DNA of 64,000 nt, taken from Bradyrhizobium sp. BTAi1. Lineage in GTDB: Bacteria; Pseudomonadota; Alphaproteobacteria; Rhizobiales; Xanthobacteraceae. The notes under the pieces were generated by a model. It did not search any database, was not told where the DNA came from, and was given only the letters and a program-made list of their open reading frames with translations. The stretch is taken from contig NC_009485.1 of assembly GCF_000015165.1 (NCBI RefSeq), positions 6,033,501 to 6,097,500 of the forward strand, written 5' to 3'. This document shows, in pieces, positions 1 to 8,665 of this stretch (position 1 is the first letter of the stretch; each line of letters starts with the position of its first letter). Made by a program: the position numbers and the translations under genes.

Positions 1-687
1 ATAGGTTCCAAACTGATCATAAAGGTTCTTGACCGTCCGCCTCGTGTAAGGACTGTCCGGCGGCCCCTCGAACTCGGGTTTGGCCGCTCTGTCTGCGTAG
101 AACGCTCGCTCGGCGCGAATGGCCGTTTTGGTCTTCTGTTCCTGCTCCGGGGAAGATTCCGGACATGATATCCGCCGCAGTCTCTTGCCGCGCCGATCGT
201 CGGCGTCGCCGACCGATACACACTCCGTCTGCGGGTCATCCACAACGCGCCAGGCAACGATGGATTCACCGGTCACATAGGCCTGATCCGACGCGATCAG
301 GAGAAAGCCTGCGCAGGCAGACATGCAATAGTCGTAGACAATGACGGTCGCATGGCGATCTCGCAGCAACCACGACATGGTCATCGCCGTCGCAGCGTGT
401 CCTCCGAAACTCCTGACGACGAATAGACCACCATCTTGGAGATCGTGGATGGCAGAAAGATCCATGCCGCTATCGATCCAGCCGTCAAAACAGACGATCC
501 GCCGGTCGGGGCCGGACGCAATCGGGCGCTGCAACGGCCCCCGGCAATACTCCACCGCGAGATGGTAGAGGCTCCAATCAGCCTCATCGATCTGTGCCCG
601 GGACTTGTCCGGAATGGCAATGATCAGAACCATCGCCAAAGCAAGCGACCAGCGGGCAGGCACGAGAATCCAAGACCAGGATTGCAT
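1..687 (-). CDS. Exported ClpP-like protein, 3' end cut by window edge
   Basis: The reading frame is open from an ATG at 687 to the window edge, so at least 228 residues are encoded and the C-terminus lies outside. The first 31 or so residues form a Sec signal peptide (hydrophobic LALAMVLIIAI, then SRAQ). The mature part has a glycine pair in SFGGHAATAM and, about 35 residues later, the pair of cysteines in YDYCMSACAGF. That layout resembles periplasmic ClpP/crotonase-fold proteins (COG3904-like); catalysis is not proven, because the usual nucleophile context is altered. It is a clear paralogue of the protein at 1264-2106 (shared CRG, LFVVR, LLRDR-AT and YDQ blocks). It lies 17 bp behind the effector candidate at 705-1208, so the two are probably cotranscribed. 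I infer an immunity or periplasmic partner role, which is not demonstrated. Confidence 0.7.
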   Translation of the reverse strand, partial: MQSWSWILVPARWSLALAMVLIIAIPDKSRAQIDEADWSLYHLAVEYCRGPLQRPIASGPDRRIVCFDGWIDSGMDLSAIHDLQDGGLFVVRSFGGHAATAMTMSWLLRDRHATVIVYDYCMSACAGFLLIASDQAYVTGESIVAWRVVDDPQTECVSVGDADDRRGKRLRRISCPESSPEQEQKTKTAIRAERAFYADRAAKPEFEGPPDSPYTRRTVKNLYDQFGTY

Positions 688-704
688 CCGCAATAGCCCC
701 AACT

Positions 705-1208
705 TCACCTTGGGGAGAATTGATCGCCGGATCCGGAAGCCATGAGCTTGGCCAGCAGATCCAATAGACCGCCGCTTCCGGTCTGGTCCCCAGGCCCCGG
801 CGCCTGCGGCGAAGAGCCGAGGCCGAACAGAACGGCTGGTCCCATAGGTCGCGAGGCCAGCGCGCCCGGCCCGCGTCCGCCGGCGCCGTTTGCCACCGAC
901 GCATGACCAAGCGCAGCAAGGGGCGGCAGCTGAGCCGATGATGAAGCAGGTCCGGCCCGTCGATCCGAGACTGCTCCCGGCAGCGACGACTGCGGACCCG
1001 GCAAGAGCGGCCTCTGATTCCGATAGTTCGGCTTCCACGGGGAATTCTCGGGATTGTCGCGAGCCGGGTCGTCACCAGGAAGATAGAGAGGCGCCCGGTT
1101 TCGCGCGAGATCTTCAACACTTGGTACGGTCCACTGCTGGCGATATCCTCGAAGCTTGCCTGCAAAGTTGGGATTGGGTACAGAATGCACTGGCGCTCTG
1201 TCTCTCAT
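705..1208 (-). CDS. Small Pro/Gly-rich effector candidate, no known domain
   Basis: This 167-residue protein has no signal peptide and no recognisable enzymatic domain. The ATG at 1208 is chosen because AGGAGTG lies about 7 bp upstream; a longer frame reaches 1274 but has no such site. The N-terminal 70 residues are polar and rich in Pro, Arg and Asn, followed by a Gly/Ala/Pro linker. It ends in GGLLDLLAKLM plus a short polar tail. The GGLL element resembles the endings of the proteins at 6793-7437 and 8423-8665 (GGLLGLIQDYL, GGLLGMIQDYL). The exported ClpP-like gene follows after 17 bp. Function unknown; grouping with the other cassette effectors rests on the tail, the position and the pairing with an exported protein. 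Confidence 0.55.
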   Translation of the reverse strand: MRDRAPVHSVPNPNFAGKLRGYRQQWTVPSVEDLARNRAPLYLPGDDPARDNPENSPWKPNYRNQRPLLPGPQSSLPGAVSDRRAGPASSSAQLPPLAALGHASVANGAGGRGPGALASRPMGPAVLFGLGSSPQAPGPGDQTGSGGLLDLLAKLMASGSGDQFSPR

Positions 1209-1263
1209 GTGGTCACTCCTGAAAATGCTCTGGCTTTGATGACAAATCCGACGAGCTTGCCGA

Positions 1264-2106
1264 TCATGGATCATAGATCACGTCACGCGCGCCGAAGTGG
1301 TTGGCCAACGCGGTTGCTTCCTCCTGCGACTGCGGGTAGGCCTCGTAGATGATCTCGGCCTTGAAAAGGCGCTTGAGCGAGGTTGGACTCAGCATCCATC
1401 CGATGCCTGGAAATCGTCCTGTCTGATCGTAGAGGCGCTTCAAGCGCTTTCGGACATATTCGCTGTCGGGCAGCGGCTGGAAATGATCTTGGTCGACGAC
1501 CCTGTCCTGATAGAAACGCCCGAACCCCGGATAATCGCTGGCAAAGGCGAGACGCCATTCATTGCCTTTCGGACACTCCGCCCGCCAAAGCTTGGGGACG
1601 CTGGAATCGCGCGGCGCGCGGAACGTGACCTGGCAATCTTCCAAACTATGCTGCCAGAGCACGATCGTATTCTTCACGACATAGGTTTGCGCCGACGCCA
1701 CGACGTAATAGGACGAACAATGGTGGACGCAGACGTCGAACACCACGACGGTGGCGTTGCGGTCGCGCAAAAGGTCGGAGACACGCATCGCCGTCTCGGC
1801 CTTGCCGCCATTGCCGCGCACGACGAAGAGGCCGTTCTGCGCGATCTGGCTGACCACGGACACGTCGACATCGACGCCGGTCTGCTCGCTGAAGCAGACG
1901 ATCATCCGGTCAGTGCTGATCGCCGTGGGGCGCGGAACGTCGCCACGACAGTAATCGACCGCGCGATGATAGGCCTCGGGATCCGGTTGCTTTTGATCGG
2001 CTGCGAGACCATCGGAGCCCAGAAGAAGGACAAGGGTAGCCCATAAGGGCGTGCTGAAAATAAATCTCCAGCCTCTCGCGTTTCTCGTCACCGCCCTATT
2101 CGTCAT
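1264..2106 (-). CDS. Exported ClpP-like protein, paralogue of 1-687
   Basis: The 280-residue protein starts at the ATG at 2106, with GGGAGCA about 9 bp upstream. Residues 1-36 form a signal peptide (hydrophobic LWATLVLLLG, then GLAADQ). The mature part carries VRGNGGKAETAM and FDVCVHHCSSYYVV, the same glycine-pair plus two-cysteine layout as the gene at 1-687, consistent with a periplasmic ClpP/crotonase-like fold. The C-terminal third, up to VIYDP, is specific. It sits downstream of the M23 peptidase at 2407-3393 and upstream of the small effector candidate at 705-1208. Repetition of this family behind two different effector-like genes suggests a periplasmic protective role; that is inference, and a true protease role is also possible. 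Confidence 0.7.
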   Translation of the reverse strand: MTNRAVTRNARGWRFIFSTPLWATLVLLLGSDGLAADQKQPDPEAYHRAVDYCRGDVPRPTAISTDRMIVCFSEQTGVDVDVSVVSQIAQNGLFVVRGNGGKAETAMRVSDLLRDRNATVVVFDVCVHHCSSYYVVASAQTYVVKNTIVLWQHSLEDCQVTFRAPRDSSVPKLWRAECPKGNEWRLAFASDYPGFGRFYQDRVVDQDHFQPLPDSEYVRKRLKRLYDQTGRFPGIGWMLSPTSLKRLFKAEIIYEAYPQSQEEATALANHFGARDVIYDP

Positions 2107-2136
2107 CGCACAGTTGCTCCCAGCATATCACGAATT

Positions 2137-2352
2137 CTATCGCGGCAGCGAAACTACGGCTGGACACGCGGCTTCGAAGCGATCCAACTCGTCGTGCGCG
2201 GCTTGGCATCCATGCCCCGTACTCGACCAGTCGTCGTGTTTCGAGGCGCGCTTCACGGATAGCAGGAGCAAGCCAAGGCTTAGGACGAGCGGCAGTCCCG
2301 AGGGCGCCGGACGCTCGCCGGATCTCCGTCGATTCCTGCAACTGGCGCGCAT
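2137..2352 (-). CDS. Possible small single-pass membrane protein
   Basis: This 71-residue frame lies between the M23 gene and the exported ClpP-like gene. It has one hydrophobic stretch (LPLVLSLGLLLLSV, about residues 19-32) flanked by arginines and a polar C-terminal half with cysteines. No strong ribosome binding site decides the start. It could be a remnant of the small membrane-protein family seen at 7729-8103, or a chance frame. Low certainty. Confidence 0.3.
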   Translation of the reverse strand: MRASCRNRRRSGERPAPSGLPLVLSLGLLLLSVKRASKHDDWSSTGHGCQAAHDELDRFEAACPAVVSLPR

Positions 2353-2406
2353 CAGCCATCGATACGGACTCTTCCGACTTGGGGCCCTCAGCAGCCGCCT
2401 CTTGCT

Positions 2407-3393
2407 TCAGGACTGAGCGACGCGGCTTATCAGCCGCCTGACCGGATACGCTTGATCAGCTATTTGCTTCGATGCTCGCTCGACCGGATCGCCGGGTCTT
2501 GAGAAAATTCCGAGCATCCCCAGCGGACTCATGTTCTCTGCTCCGGAACGCGATGTAGGCACGATTCGCGAGCCTGCGACTTGCGGGGAAGCCGGCGAAT
2601 TGCCTGAGCTATCCAATGAGGCAGGCGCCATCTGAATGCCGAAATCAAACGGCCCCATCGCATCACTTCTTCGCGGATGTCTCACGCCTGGTGACGGCCA
2701 GGATGGTGGTACGACAGGCTGCGGCCCACCAGGGCCGCCGATCGACGTGGGCCCTTCTGCGCCAGGAATTGGCATACCCGGTCGCAATGAGAGCTCCGGC
2801 TGAACCACAGACGGCGAGATGATCATCTTGCTGGTGCCGGGCAGCGATTGACGAGGATCGTTGCTTGGCTCCAACTGCGCAGGCGACCGGCCTGGCAGTT
2901 CGTAGGGAAACGACGGATGATTGATGTCAAACGTATCCGGATCGGCTCTGTGTTCGATCTGGCTTGAATAAAGTCCGAGACCACCTGTCTCGTTGAGCCG
3001 GACATTTCCGGAAATGATCTCTCGGTGAAGGTGTGGACCAGTGGAAAGTCCGCTCATCGACTGCACATACTTCTGGCTTCCGATGACAGCACCGGGGATC
3101 GGCCTCCCCGCGACGACATCGGTACCTGGGATCGGCAAGTCTCCTGGACCCAAATGGCCATATAGGGCGTAGAACGTCGTTCCGTCGGGCGCTACCGACT
3201 TAACGATGACCGAACGACCGTAACCAGCGATCGTGCCGCTTCTGAATATCTTGCCTGTATATTCGGAATACACGGGTGTGCCCGCGGCGGCAGGGTTATC
3301 GGATCCCCCGTGATACCCACCTACGGTACCGGGACGCTTGGTCAACCAATCGTCGCCTCTTGGTCCATACCCTGGATAATTGTATCGTGGCAT
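2407..3393 (-). CDS. M23-family endopeptidase effector candidate
   Basis: The N-terminal ~190 residues form an M23 (lysostaphin/LytM type) zinc peptidase domain. The metal-site motifs are present: HGGSD near residue 29 (HxxxD), YGHLG near residue 78, and GPHLHRE near residue 120 (HxH). M23 enzymes cut peptide cross-links in peptidoglycan. There is no signal peptide, so delivery to the periplasm must happen another way, by phage-type lysis or a secretion system. The C-terminal ~140 residues are a Pro/Ser/Gly-rich linker ending in a basic amphipathic tail after SPLGMLGIF. The gene starts 10 bp after the exported protein at 3403-4512, the same spacing as the membrane/lysozyme pair at 10858-11329. 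A phage-associated lytic enzyme is the alternative reading. Confidence 0.82.
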   Translation of the reverse strand: MPRYNYPGYGPRGDDWLTKRPGTVGGYHGGSDNPAAAGTPVYSEYTGKIFRSGTIAGYGRSVIVKSVAPDGTTFYALYGHLGPGDLPIPGTDVVAGRPIPGAVIGSQKYVQSMSGLSTGPHLHREIISGNVRLNETGGLGLYSSQIEHRADPDTFDINHPSFPYELPGRSPAQLEPSNDPRQSLPGTSKMIISPSVVQPELSLRPGMPIPGAEGPTSIGGPGGPQPVVPPSWPSPGVRHPRRSDAMGPFDFGIQMAPASLDSSGNSPASPQVAGSRIVPTSRSGAENMSPLGMLGIFSRPGDPVERASKQIADQAYPVRRLISRVAQS

Positions 3394-3402
3394 TGTCGCC
3401 TC

Positions 3403-4512
3403 TCATCGGCTGCATTCCGGGACCTGGACGGCCAGAAGATGTGTATTTCCCGACACCTCGCCTCCCGACCACGTTCCCTGGAGCAGCAGGTAGCAGCCGT
3501 CTTTGCTGAAGGAGACGTTATCGTTAGACACTTCGAATTCAGGATAGGGCAGCGAGAACGTCCGCACGCCGGTGCGGTCGATGCGGGCTATTCCGAGCGT
3601 CGTGCGCCAGCGCCGATGATCGAGCAGCGGAAATGCGCAGATGCCGTAATCACCGTTGATCAGGAACGGCACGTTGTATCTCCGAAACAACTTTCGGACT
3701 CCGATTTGAGCCAACCAGTCCTGCGCGCCCGAACCGTCCCCCAGCGCCACGTAGCGCGACGTTTCGACACCGACCAGAGACGCGACTTCGCGGTCGCCAC
3801 AGCGCACGATCTCGGTCGAGCTGAAGTCCTTGGGCAACCTGATTTCTCCCCCGTCCTTGATCCAGCCGTCATGGGCTGGGACAAACCTCTGGATGACTCT
3901 CGCATCGTCGACATAAACATGCCGCTCCATGAAAAAGACGTTGTGCCGCTCGTGGGGAAAGACGGCGATATCCGCCATGAGATCCGGGCCACTGACCAGG
4001 ACTGGCTTCTCCGGAAGCGTGATACGACGCCCATCTGGAGACAAGAAAGAGTACCGCCCCACCCTTGTGAACGAGTGAAATCGCGGTAGCCGATACGTCG
4101 CAAGTTGCGTGTCTCGCAACACGAAGAGCATCTGCTGAAAGAAATCGTAGGCAACGATCGTCCGCCCATCCTGCGAGCAGGACAGCGATCTCACATCGGC
4201 ATTGCCCGAGACGGTCGCGAGAAGATGCTCTTCGCCGTTCAGGGAGCCTTTGAAGATCGAGGTCGTCTTTCGTTGCGCATCATACTGCATGTAGATGACG
4301 GCAGGTTCAGACTCGTAACAGAACTGCGGAATACCCGGGAGATTCGAGCTCCACAGCAGGCGGAGCCCGCTCTGTGCAGAAGTCGTCGCGAGAGCAAGAT
4401 CGGGAATGCATCCGAGGCTCAAGATGCACGCGGTGCGGATCAAGCGCCACAGGAGTCCAACATGCTTGCCTGCCCCTGGGACCATCGGACTCTGGCGCAG
4501 ACGTCTAGACAT
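3403..4512 (-). CDS. Exported protein, possibly beta-propeller; candidate immunity partner
   Basis: The 369-residue product begins with a long basic N-region and a hydrophobic stretch (ACILSLGCIPDLALA) that fits a signal peptide, followed by ATTS. The mature part shows repeated four-strand-like blocks with SCSQDGRT, FLSPDGRR and FSKDGCY, spaced as in WD40/TolB-like beta-propellers; this fold is a guess from pattern only. There is no obvious enzymatic motif. The M23 peptidase gene begins 10 bp downstream, so the two form one transcription unit. An exported protein directly ahead of a peptidoglycan hydrolase that lacks a signal peptide fits an immunity role, but no known immunity family was recognised. 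Confidence 0.6.
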   Translation of the reverse strand: MSRRLRQSPMVPGAGKHVGLLWRLIRTACILSLGCIPDLALATTSAQSGLRLLWSSNLPGIPQFCYESEPAVIYMQYDAQRKTTSIFKGSLNGEEHLLATVSGNADVRSLSCSQDGRTIVAYDFFQQMLFVLRDTQLATYRLPRFHSFTRVGRYSFLSPDGRRITLPEKPVLVSGPDLMADIAVFPHERHNVFFMERHVYVDDARVIQRFVPAHDGWIKDGGEIRLPKDFSSTEIVRCGDREVASLVGVETSRYVALGDGSGAQDWLAQIGVRKLFRRYNVPFLINGDYGICAFPLLDHRRWRTTLGIARIDRTGVRTFSLPYPEFEVSNDNVSFSKDGCYLLLQGTWSGGEVSGNTHLLAVQVPECSR

Positions 4513-4723
4513 CCGAACCTATCCTCGCAATCAGTGCGGCATTCGCTTCCTGCGTCCGCCGTAGCTGCGGAGATCGAGCATCCTCACCCCTAGCCAAGCT
4601 GAACTTTGGGATCGAGATCATCAAACCAACTCCGCGCGACGATCGGCACAGGGGTCCTTCAATGCTGCGGAACGCTAGAACAAACACGGAACATGTCAAT
4701 ACATCTTTTGATTGTGTCGCGCG

Positions 4724-5026
4724 TTACGACAGCAGTCCGAACCGCTTCCGCCGCACCGCGGTGAGCGCGAGCTCCTTCAGCTCCGCCTGTGCCAGCTTGC
4801 CGTTGGCGAGGACGGCGCCGAGATGGTCGCGCACCTTGCCGACGATGTTGATGGCCAGAAACAGCTTCTCGCGGCCGGCGACGTCGTCGATCGACGTCTG
4901 CCGCCAAGCCGAGCTGTAACTCGCCTCGAGCGCATCGAACGCGCTTGCGAGCAGTTCGTCCTCGAGCAGCGCCTTGGCGCGGATGCCGCGCGCGGCGGCG
5001 TGTTGCAACATGCTTTCGTCAGTCAT
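4724..5026 (-). CDS. Small phage protein following the portal gene
   Basis: This 100-residue acidic, helical protein overlaps the end of the portal gene by 8 bp, a normal phage arrangement that shows translational coupling. It begins MTDESMLQHAA and contains alternating charged and hydrophobic heptads such as DVAGREKLFLAINIVGKV. I recognise it only by position, as the small protein found next to portal genes in related prophages; function unknown. The 211 bp between it and the exported gene at 4512 mark the point where phage sequence ends and the next cassette begins. Confidence 0.55.
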   Translation of the reverse strand: MTDESMLQHAAARGIRAKALLEDELLASAFDALEASYSSAWRQTSIDDVAGREKLFLAINIVGKVRDHLGAVLANGKLAQAELKELALTAVRRKRFGLLS

Positions 5027-6746
5027 CGCGCCGCTCCGTCCTGTGATGGGCGTGGCCCCCGCTCCCGGCCCGAGCCGACGTCACGGCGAGATCGAGCGCC
5101 GTTTCCGCGATCTTCATCTCGTGAGCCGCCTGGGCCTGCTCACGCTGCTGCGCCTCTCCGAGCCCCTTGAGATGCGCATCGAGCAGCGCAATCTTGGCAT
5201 CCAATCCCGCCTTGATCTTCGCCAGCTCGATCTCGGCCTGCATCTTCACCTGCTGGTGGATCAGGTCGTTATGGGCCTGCTGCTGCGCGAGCTGCGCCTT
5301 GTGCGCGGCGATCGCCTGCTCGGTCTGCACCCGCGCCTGCGCCGCGATCAGCTTCGGATCCGGCGGCGGCTGCGGCGGTGCCGGTGGCGGATGCAGCAGC
5401 CTGCCGCTCTGCGGATCCACCGCAGCCGGGTCATTGAAGAAACGCCCCGGATTCTTGTGCCCCATGATCCGCGTCAGCTCGGCGGCTGTATTGTACAGCT
5501 CGCGATCGCCGACCAGATTGACCTTTCCGGCCATCACCAGCTCCTTTTGCACATTGGCGATCGCCATGGTCTGGGCAAATTGCTGCGCCTTGCCGCCGGA
5601 GCCGAGGCCGACCTCGATCGTCATGTCGTCGCGCGTCTTCCAGTCTCGCGGATCGACCTGGACCCAGGCATTGCGCAACCGCACCGTCTGGCGTTGCTGG
5701 CCATGCTTGCGGATCGTGGCATGCAGCAGCCCGAACATGTCGCGGACGCCTTCGGCCATGATCCGCGCGATCAGCTTGATCCGCATCTGCGACGCCGAGA
5801 ACACCTGCGCCACCGCCGTGGCGGACTGGTTCTGCAGCGCATTGGCGTCGATGCCCTGCGCCTGCTTCGACAGCCCCGACCGGCTCTCGAGCTCGGCATC
5901 GATATATTGCAGCATCGGATAGATCGAACTGGTGATGTCCGGCACCACCTGCCAGTTCAGGCCGCCCGCAGTCTTGGTGCGGACGACACCGCCCGGCCGT
6001 GAGACCAGGAGATCGTCGAGCGTGTTCGGGCCGGCATTGGCTTCGGCGACCTCGACGCGCGGGTTGTTGTGCAGATAGAGGTTGTCGAGCGCTCCGCGCT
6101 TCAAGGCCGTCTTCTCCCGCTGCAGCGGCATCACGAGATCGGCGATGGAACGGCCGAAGAAGCGGTGTGTCATCGGCACCGGCGTGGTGGCCGCGAAGGG
6201 AATCGCATCGAATGGCGTGATGCAGTCTTGACCATCCTTGCGCAGGATCTCGCCTTGGTCGCCGCCGGTGATGATCTGGTACAGGCACGGCCTGCCCTCG
6301 CCTTCATAGTCCATCCGCACATAGTGCTCGGTGATGCGAACGAGCCTGGTACCCGAATTGGCCGCGCTCGCCGACGCCCGCGACTGCTCGTCGACCGTAT
6401 CGCGGGCCAGGGTCTCGACCCGCGTGGTCCCGGCATAGTCGCCGAGCGATCTGATCTGCGCCGCATCGAAGCCCTCGGCGATCAGCTGCGCCTCGGTCTT
6501 GGTGACGATCTCGTGAAAGCAGTAGTTGCAATCGCGGATCGAGCGCGCGCCGCGCTCGATGCCGAACTCCTCGGGCGGCACCCCCATCACCCGGGCCTGC
6601 GCGAATTTTCGCGTGGTGACGATGGTGACGTCGTGTGTGGTGAATGCCGGCGCCGGTTGCGACAGTGCCGACGGCATGGAGAGGGTCATCACAATGGTCT
6701 CGCTTGGAATGGCGAAGAGGACGAGCGGGGCAGAGCCGAAGCGCAA
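5019..6746 (-). pseudogene. Phage portal protein, C-terminal half (gene interrupted)
   Basis: The frame encodes the C-terminal ~560 residues of a phage portal protein. Recognisable features are the start of the core (TTHDVTIVTTRKFAQARV, then PEEFGIERGARS), the DCNYCFHE block, the stem/crown region with LQREKTALKRGALDNLY, and a long C-terminal Gln/Ala-rich coiled region. The N-terminal ~190 residues are missing here and are encoded at 8999-9589, after 2.2 kb of unrelated cassette DNA. The break falls in the variable linker between the two parts. The listed start at 6746 is simply the first in-frame start; ATG at 6689 is closer to native portal sequence. Either the portal is non-functional or the two halves are made separately; I favour decay. 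Confidence 0.75.
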
Positions 6747-6792
6747 TTAGATCCGTTTGGATCATAGTCGTCACGTCGGCCGGCGCGGAGGT

Positions 6793-7437
6793 TTACCATC
6801 CCGCGCGATCGGCCTGACTGCGGAGATAATCTTGAATCAATCCGAGCAGGCCGCCTGCCGGCCGCTCACTGTTGTTTGCGGCCGGACCGGGCAAACCACC
6901 TACATACGCAAAAGGAACAGGCGCGCGACCCAAGCCGAATGCGCTCTCATCTTCAAAGTGGTCTGACGCTCCGCCGGTCGCCGTCGGTCCAGATCGCCCA
7001 TTCCGCTCTGCCGCGGTATGATCCGTAGGATCAGGAAAGCCATATTCCCAAACGTTTTGTCGACTTGGCACGCCTGCGCTCGCCGCGGAATCCCGCACGA
7101 CGGCTTTAGCCCAAGGGCGCGAGAAGTCCTCCGACATGTCGAATGGACCATAGCCGTTGGTCACGCCGACTCCCGGCGTTCCTATTCCGAAGCCGGATGC
7201 GCTGCCGCTCCATCCACCGTTGAGACGGACTGGTCCCCTGCCGAAGCTTCCGGAGATGGAGGGCCCGGTGAGCAGACCTTCGAGATCATCGGTATAGCCC
7301 CCCGAAATGCCGAAGCCCGGCTCACCGCTGTAAAGCTGCGGATAGAGCCGCCCATGACTGTCGATATACAGGCCGCCGCCAAGACCTTTCATACGGCGAA
7401 ACCCGAAAACGCCGCCGGCGTAGCTGCCCTTCGTCAT
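6793..7437 (-). CDS. Gly-rich effector candidate with GGLLGLIQDYL tail
   Basis: ATG 7437 is preceded by GAGGAGA about 8 bp upstream, which decides against the longer frame to 7614. The 214-residue protein has a Gly/Tyr-rich N-terminal domain of about 100 residues (GLYIDSHGRLYPQLY, GISGGYTDDLEGLLTG, GFGIGTPGVGVTNGYG). This resembles regions near the C-termini of RHS-type polymorphic toxins, a weak impression that needs a profile search. A polar linker and the tail GGLLGLIQDYLRSQADRAGW follow. It has no signal peptide. It lies directly upstream of the portal C-terminal half and downstream of a membrane protein, so it belongs to the cassette that splits the portal gene. Confidence 0.6.
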   Translation of the reverse strand: MTKGSYAGGVFGFRRMKGLGGGLYIDSHGRLYPQLYSGEPGFGISGGYTDDLEGLLTGPSISGSFGRGPVRLNGGWSGSASGFGIGTPGVGVTNGYGPFDMSEDFSRPWAKAVVRDSAASAGVPSRQNVWEYGFPDPTDHTAAERNGRSGPTATGGASDHFEDESAFGLGRAPVPFAYVGGLPGPAANNSERPAGGLLGLIQDYLRSQADRAGW

Positions 7438-7728
7438 GCTGTCTTCTCCTCTTTTATTGAACGCTCGCAGGCGCACGGCGCCGAGCTTGCGAGCCAAATG
7501 CCTCGACCGCCGGGCGCTCGGAACGTGAACTGCTGCAGAGTTTGCTCCGAACGACTCCGCGGCATGTGGCCACCCGCGCATTAACAAGTTCGGTGACTTA
7601 AACGATCCGGCCACAGCGACGTTGCCACGTCTGCTGAGACGGTGGCCTATTCGGCGGCAGGTTGTCGACTGTGCTCGCGTGATCCCGGTCGGGACAGCAT
7701 TGCTGTCATCAGGCCTCAGCGCCGTCGA
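7438..7728 (-). other. Gap between membrane protein and Gly-rich effector
   Basis: These 291 bp hold no convincing gene. The in-frame extension upstream of the effector is Arg-rich and lacks a ribosome binding site. No hairpin terminator was noticed, so the two flanking genes may share a transcript. Confidence 0.4.
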
Positions 7729-8103
7729 TCAGATATCTTCGCTTGCACGCTGCGCTCGCTCGCGATTCGACTTGTACGTCTTCCAATCCGCGAGCGCGCC
7801 ATAGCCGGTCCATGCGAATGCGATCAACGCGAGAGATCCGAACACCGCATGATCCGCCGCAAAGAGGCCGGCCGAAATCGACAAGCAAGCTCCGCAGGCG
7901 AGGCCCTCGGACCTGACATAATCGGCCTGGACGTCCAGTGGCGTCGTCGGCTCCAAGGCATAGACGGAGACGGCATACCGTGCCTTCTCGTACTCCTGGA
8001 ATTGCGGAGGCAGCGTCTCGACGATGGCGCGCTGGACGGAATAGGTCCGGATCGCGGAAACGAACAAGAGAAATCCACCGAGCACAAAAAACGCGATATG
8101 CAT
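7729..8103 (-). CDS. Small membrane protein, candidate immunity partner
   Basis: The start is taken at ATG 8103 because the hydrophobic N-terminus (MHIAFFVLGGFLLFVSAI) begins there; the longer frame adds a polar stretch. The 124-residue protein has an N-terminal membrane segment (residues 3-18), a ~50-residue soluble loop, and a second hydrophobic region (about residues 72-100) before a basic C-terminal tail. It precedes the Gly-rich effector candidate. The plus-strand fragment at 8522-8839 has the same topology and a similar spacing of motifs (TM, then EP.TPLDVQ..YVR versus DPNALTVEGQALLR, then TM), which suggests a membrane-protein family tied to these cassettes. Confidence 0.6.
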   Translation of the reverse strand: MHIAFFVLGGFLLFVSAIRTYSVQRAIVETLPPQFQEYEKARYAVSVYALEPTTPLDVQADYVRSEGLACGACLSISAGLFAADHAVFGSLALIAFAWTGYGALADWKTYKSNRERAQRASEDI

Positions 8104-8422
8104 CGTCTCAACCCCGAGGATTTTAGTCGCTTGCCGCTCGCACGTTGACGGCTGAGCCATGTCGGACACATGATACCACGCTCCATCTCATCTCACTCAT
8201 ATTGCCCCGCTCTTTCACTCGATCTTGAGTTTTATTGCACGCAGGACGTGTTGGATCACCGGCTTTCCAACCTTTCACCAGGCTTTGGGATGCCCAGGAG
8301 CAAGGACAGATTCATGATGATGGACCCGTCTGAAACAGTTCAGGAGCGCCATGGCAGGTCACTCAGGGAACGACGAGACTCGACTCTGTCCGCGCGCCTC
8401 GCACCCGATGATCACTGACAGG
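8104..8422. other. Gene-free stretch with one copy of a 26-bp repeat
   Basis: No supported gene in these ~320 bp. The stretch contains the repeat copy at 8181-8206 and separates the truncated effector tail from the membrane-protein gene. It looks like recombination debris. Confidence 0.5.
8181..8206. repeat. 26-bp degenerate direct repeat, copy A
   Basis: It matches 8934-8959 at 23 of 26 positions (ctccatc..., ending ctcatattgcc). On the minus strand both copies begin an ATG-AGC/T-GAG reading frame encoding MSE(T/M)RW, so they may be leftover 5' ends of one lost gene. The pair brackets the rearranged effector remnant at 8423-8839. Confidence 0.55.
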
Positions 8423-8665
8423 TCATCGGGGGGCCGAGCCGCCCGGCGACCAAGGTCCACCGCGTTGCGCGGCCTTGGTCGATAGATAGTCCTGAATCAT
8501 ACCGAGCAGACCGCCAGTTCGAGAATCGAATCCGCGATCGCCCCCAGCGGTGGAGTCGTCTGCATCTGGCTGCTCGGCATTCTTGTTCTGGCCAGCCGGG
8601 CACGCTCGCAGGCTCGGCTTGCCATAGAGCGGCCGGCGCCGGACGCAAATCGATCCGAAACGCAC
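8423..8665 (-). pseudogene. Truncated effector C-terminus with GGLLGMIQDYL tail
   Basis: The minus frame ends in a tail (TGGLLGMIQDYLSTKAAQRG) closely related to the tail of the intact protein at 6793-7437, preceded by a polar Asp/Gly-rich linker. No N-terminal domain is present: upstream, the DNA carries a membrane-protein reading frame in the opposite direction (8522-8839). The DNA of the two tails is also similar (around 6798-6858 and 8458-8517). I interpret this as the end of an effector gene whose front was lost in a rearrangement. The listed start has no good ribosome binding site. Confidence 0.55.

Noticed and set aside
4974..6002. Long plus-strand frames over the portal region
   Set aside because: They are antisense low-complexity translations; the minus frame matches portal proteins.
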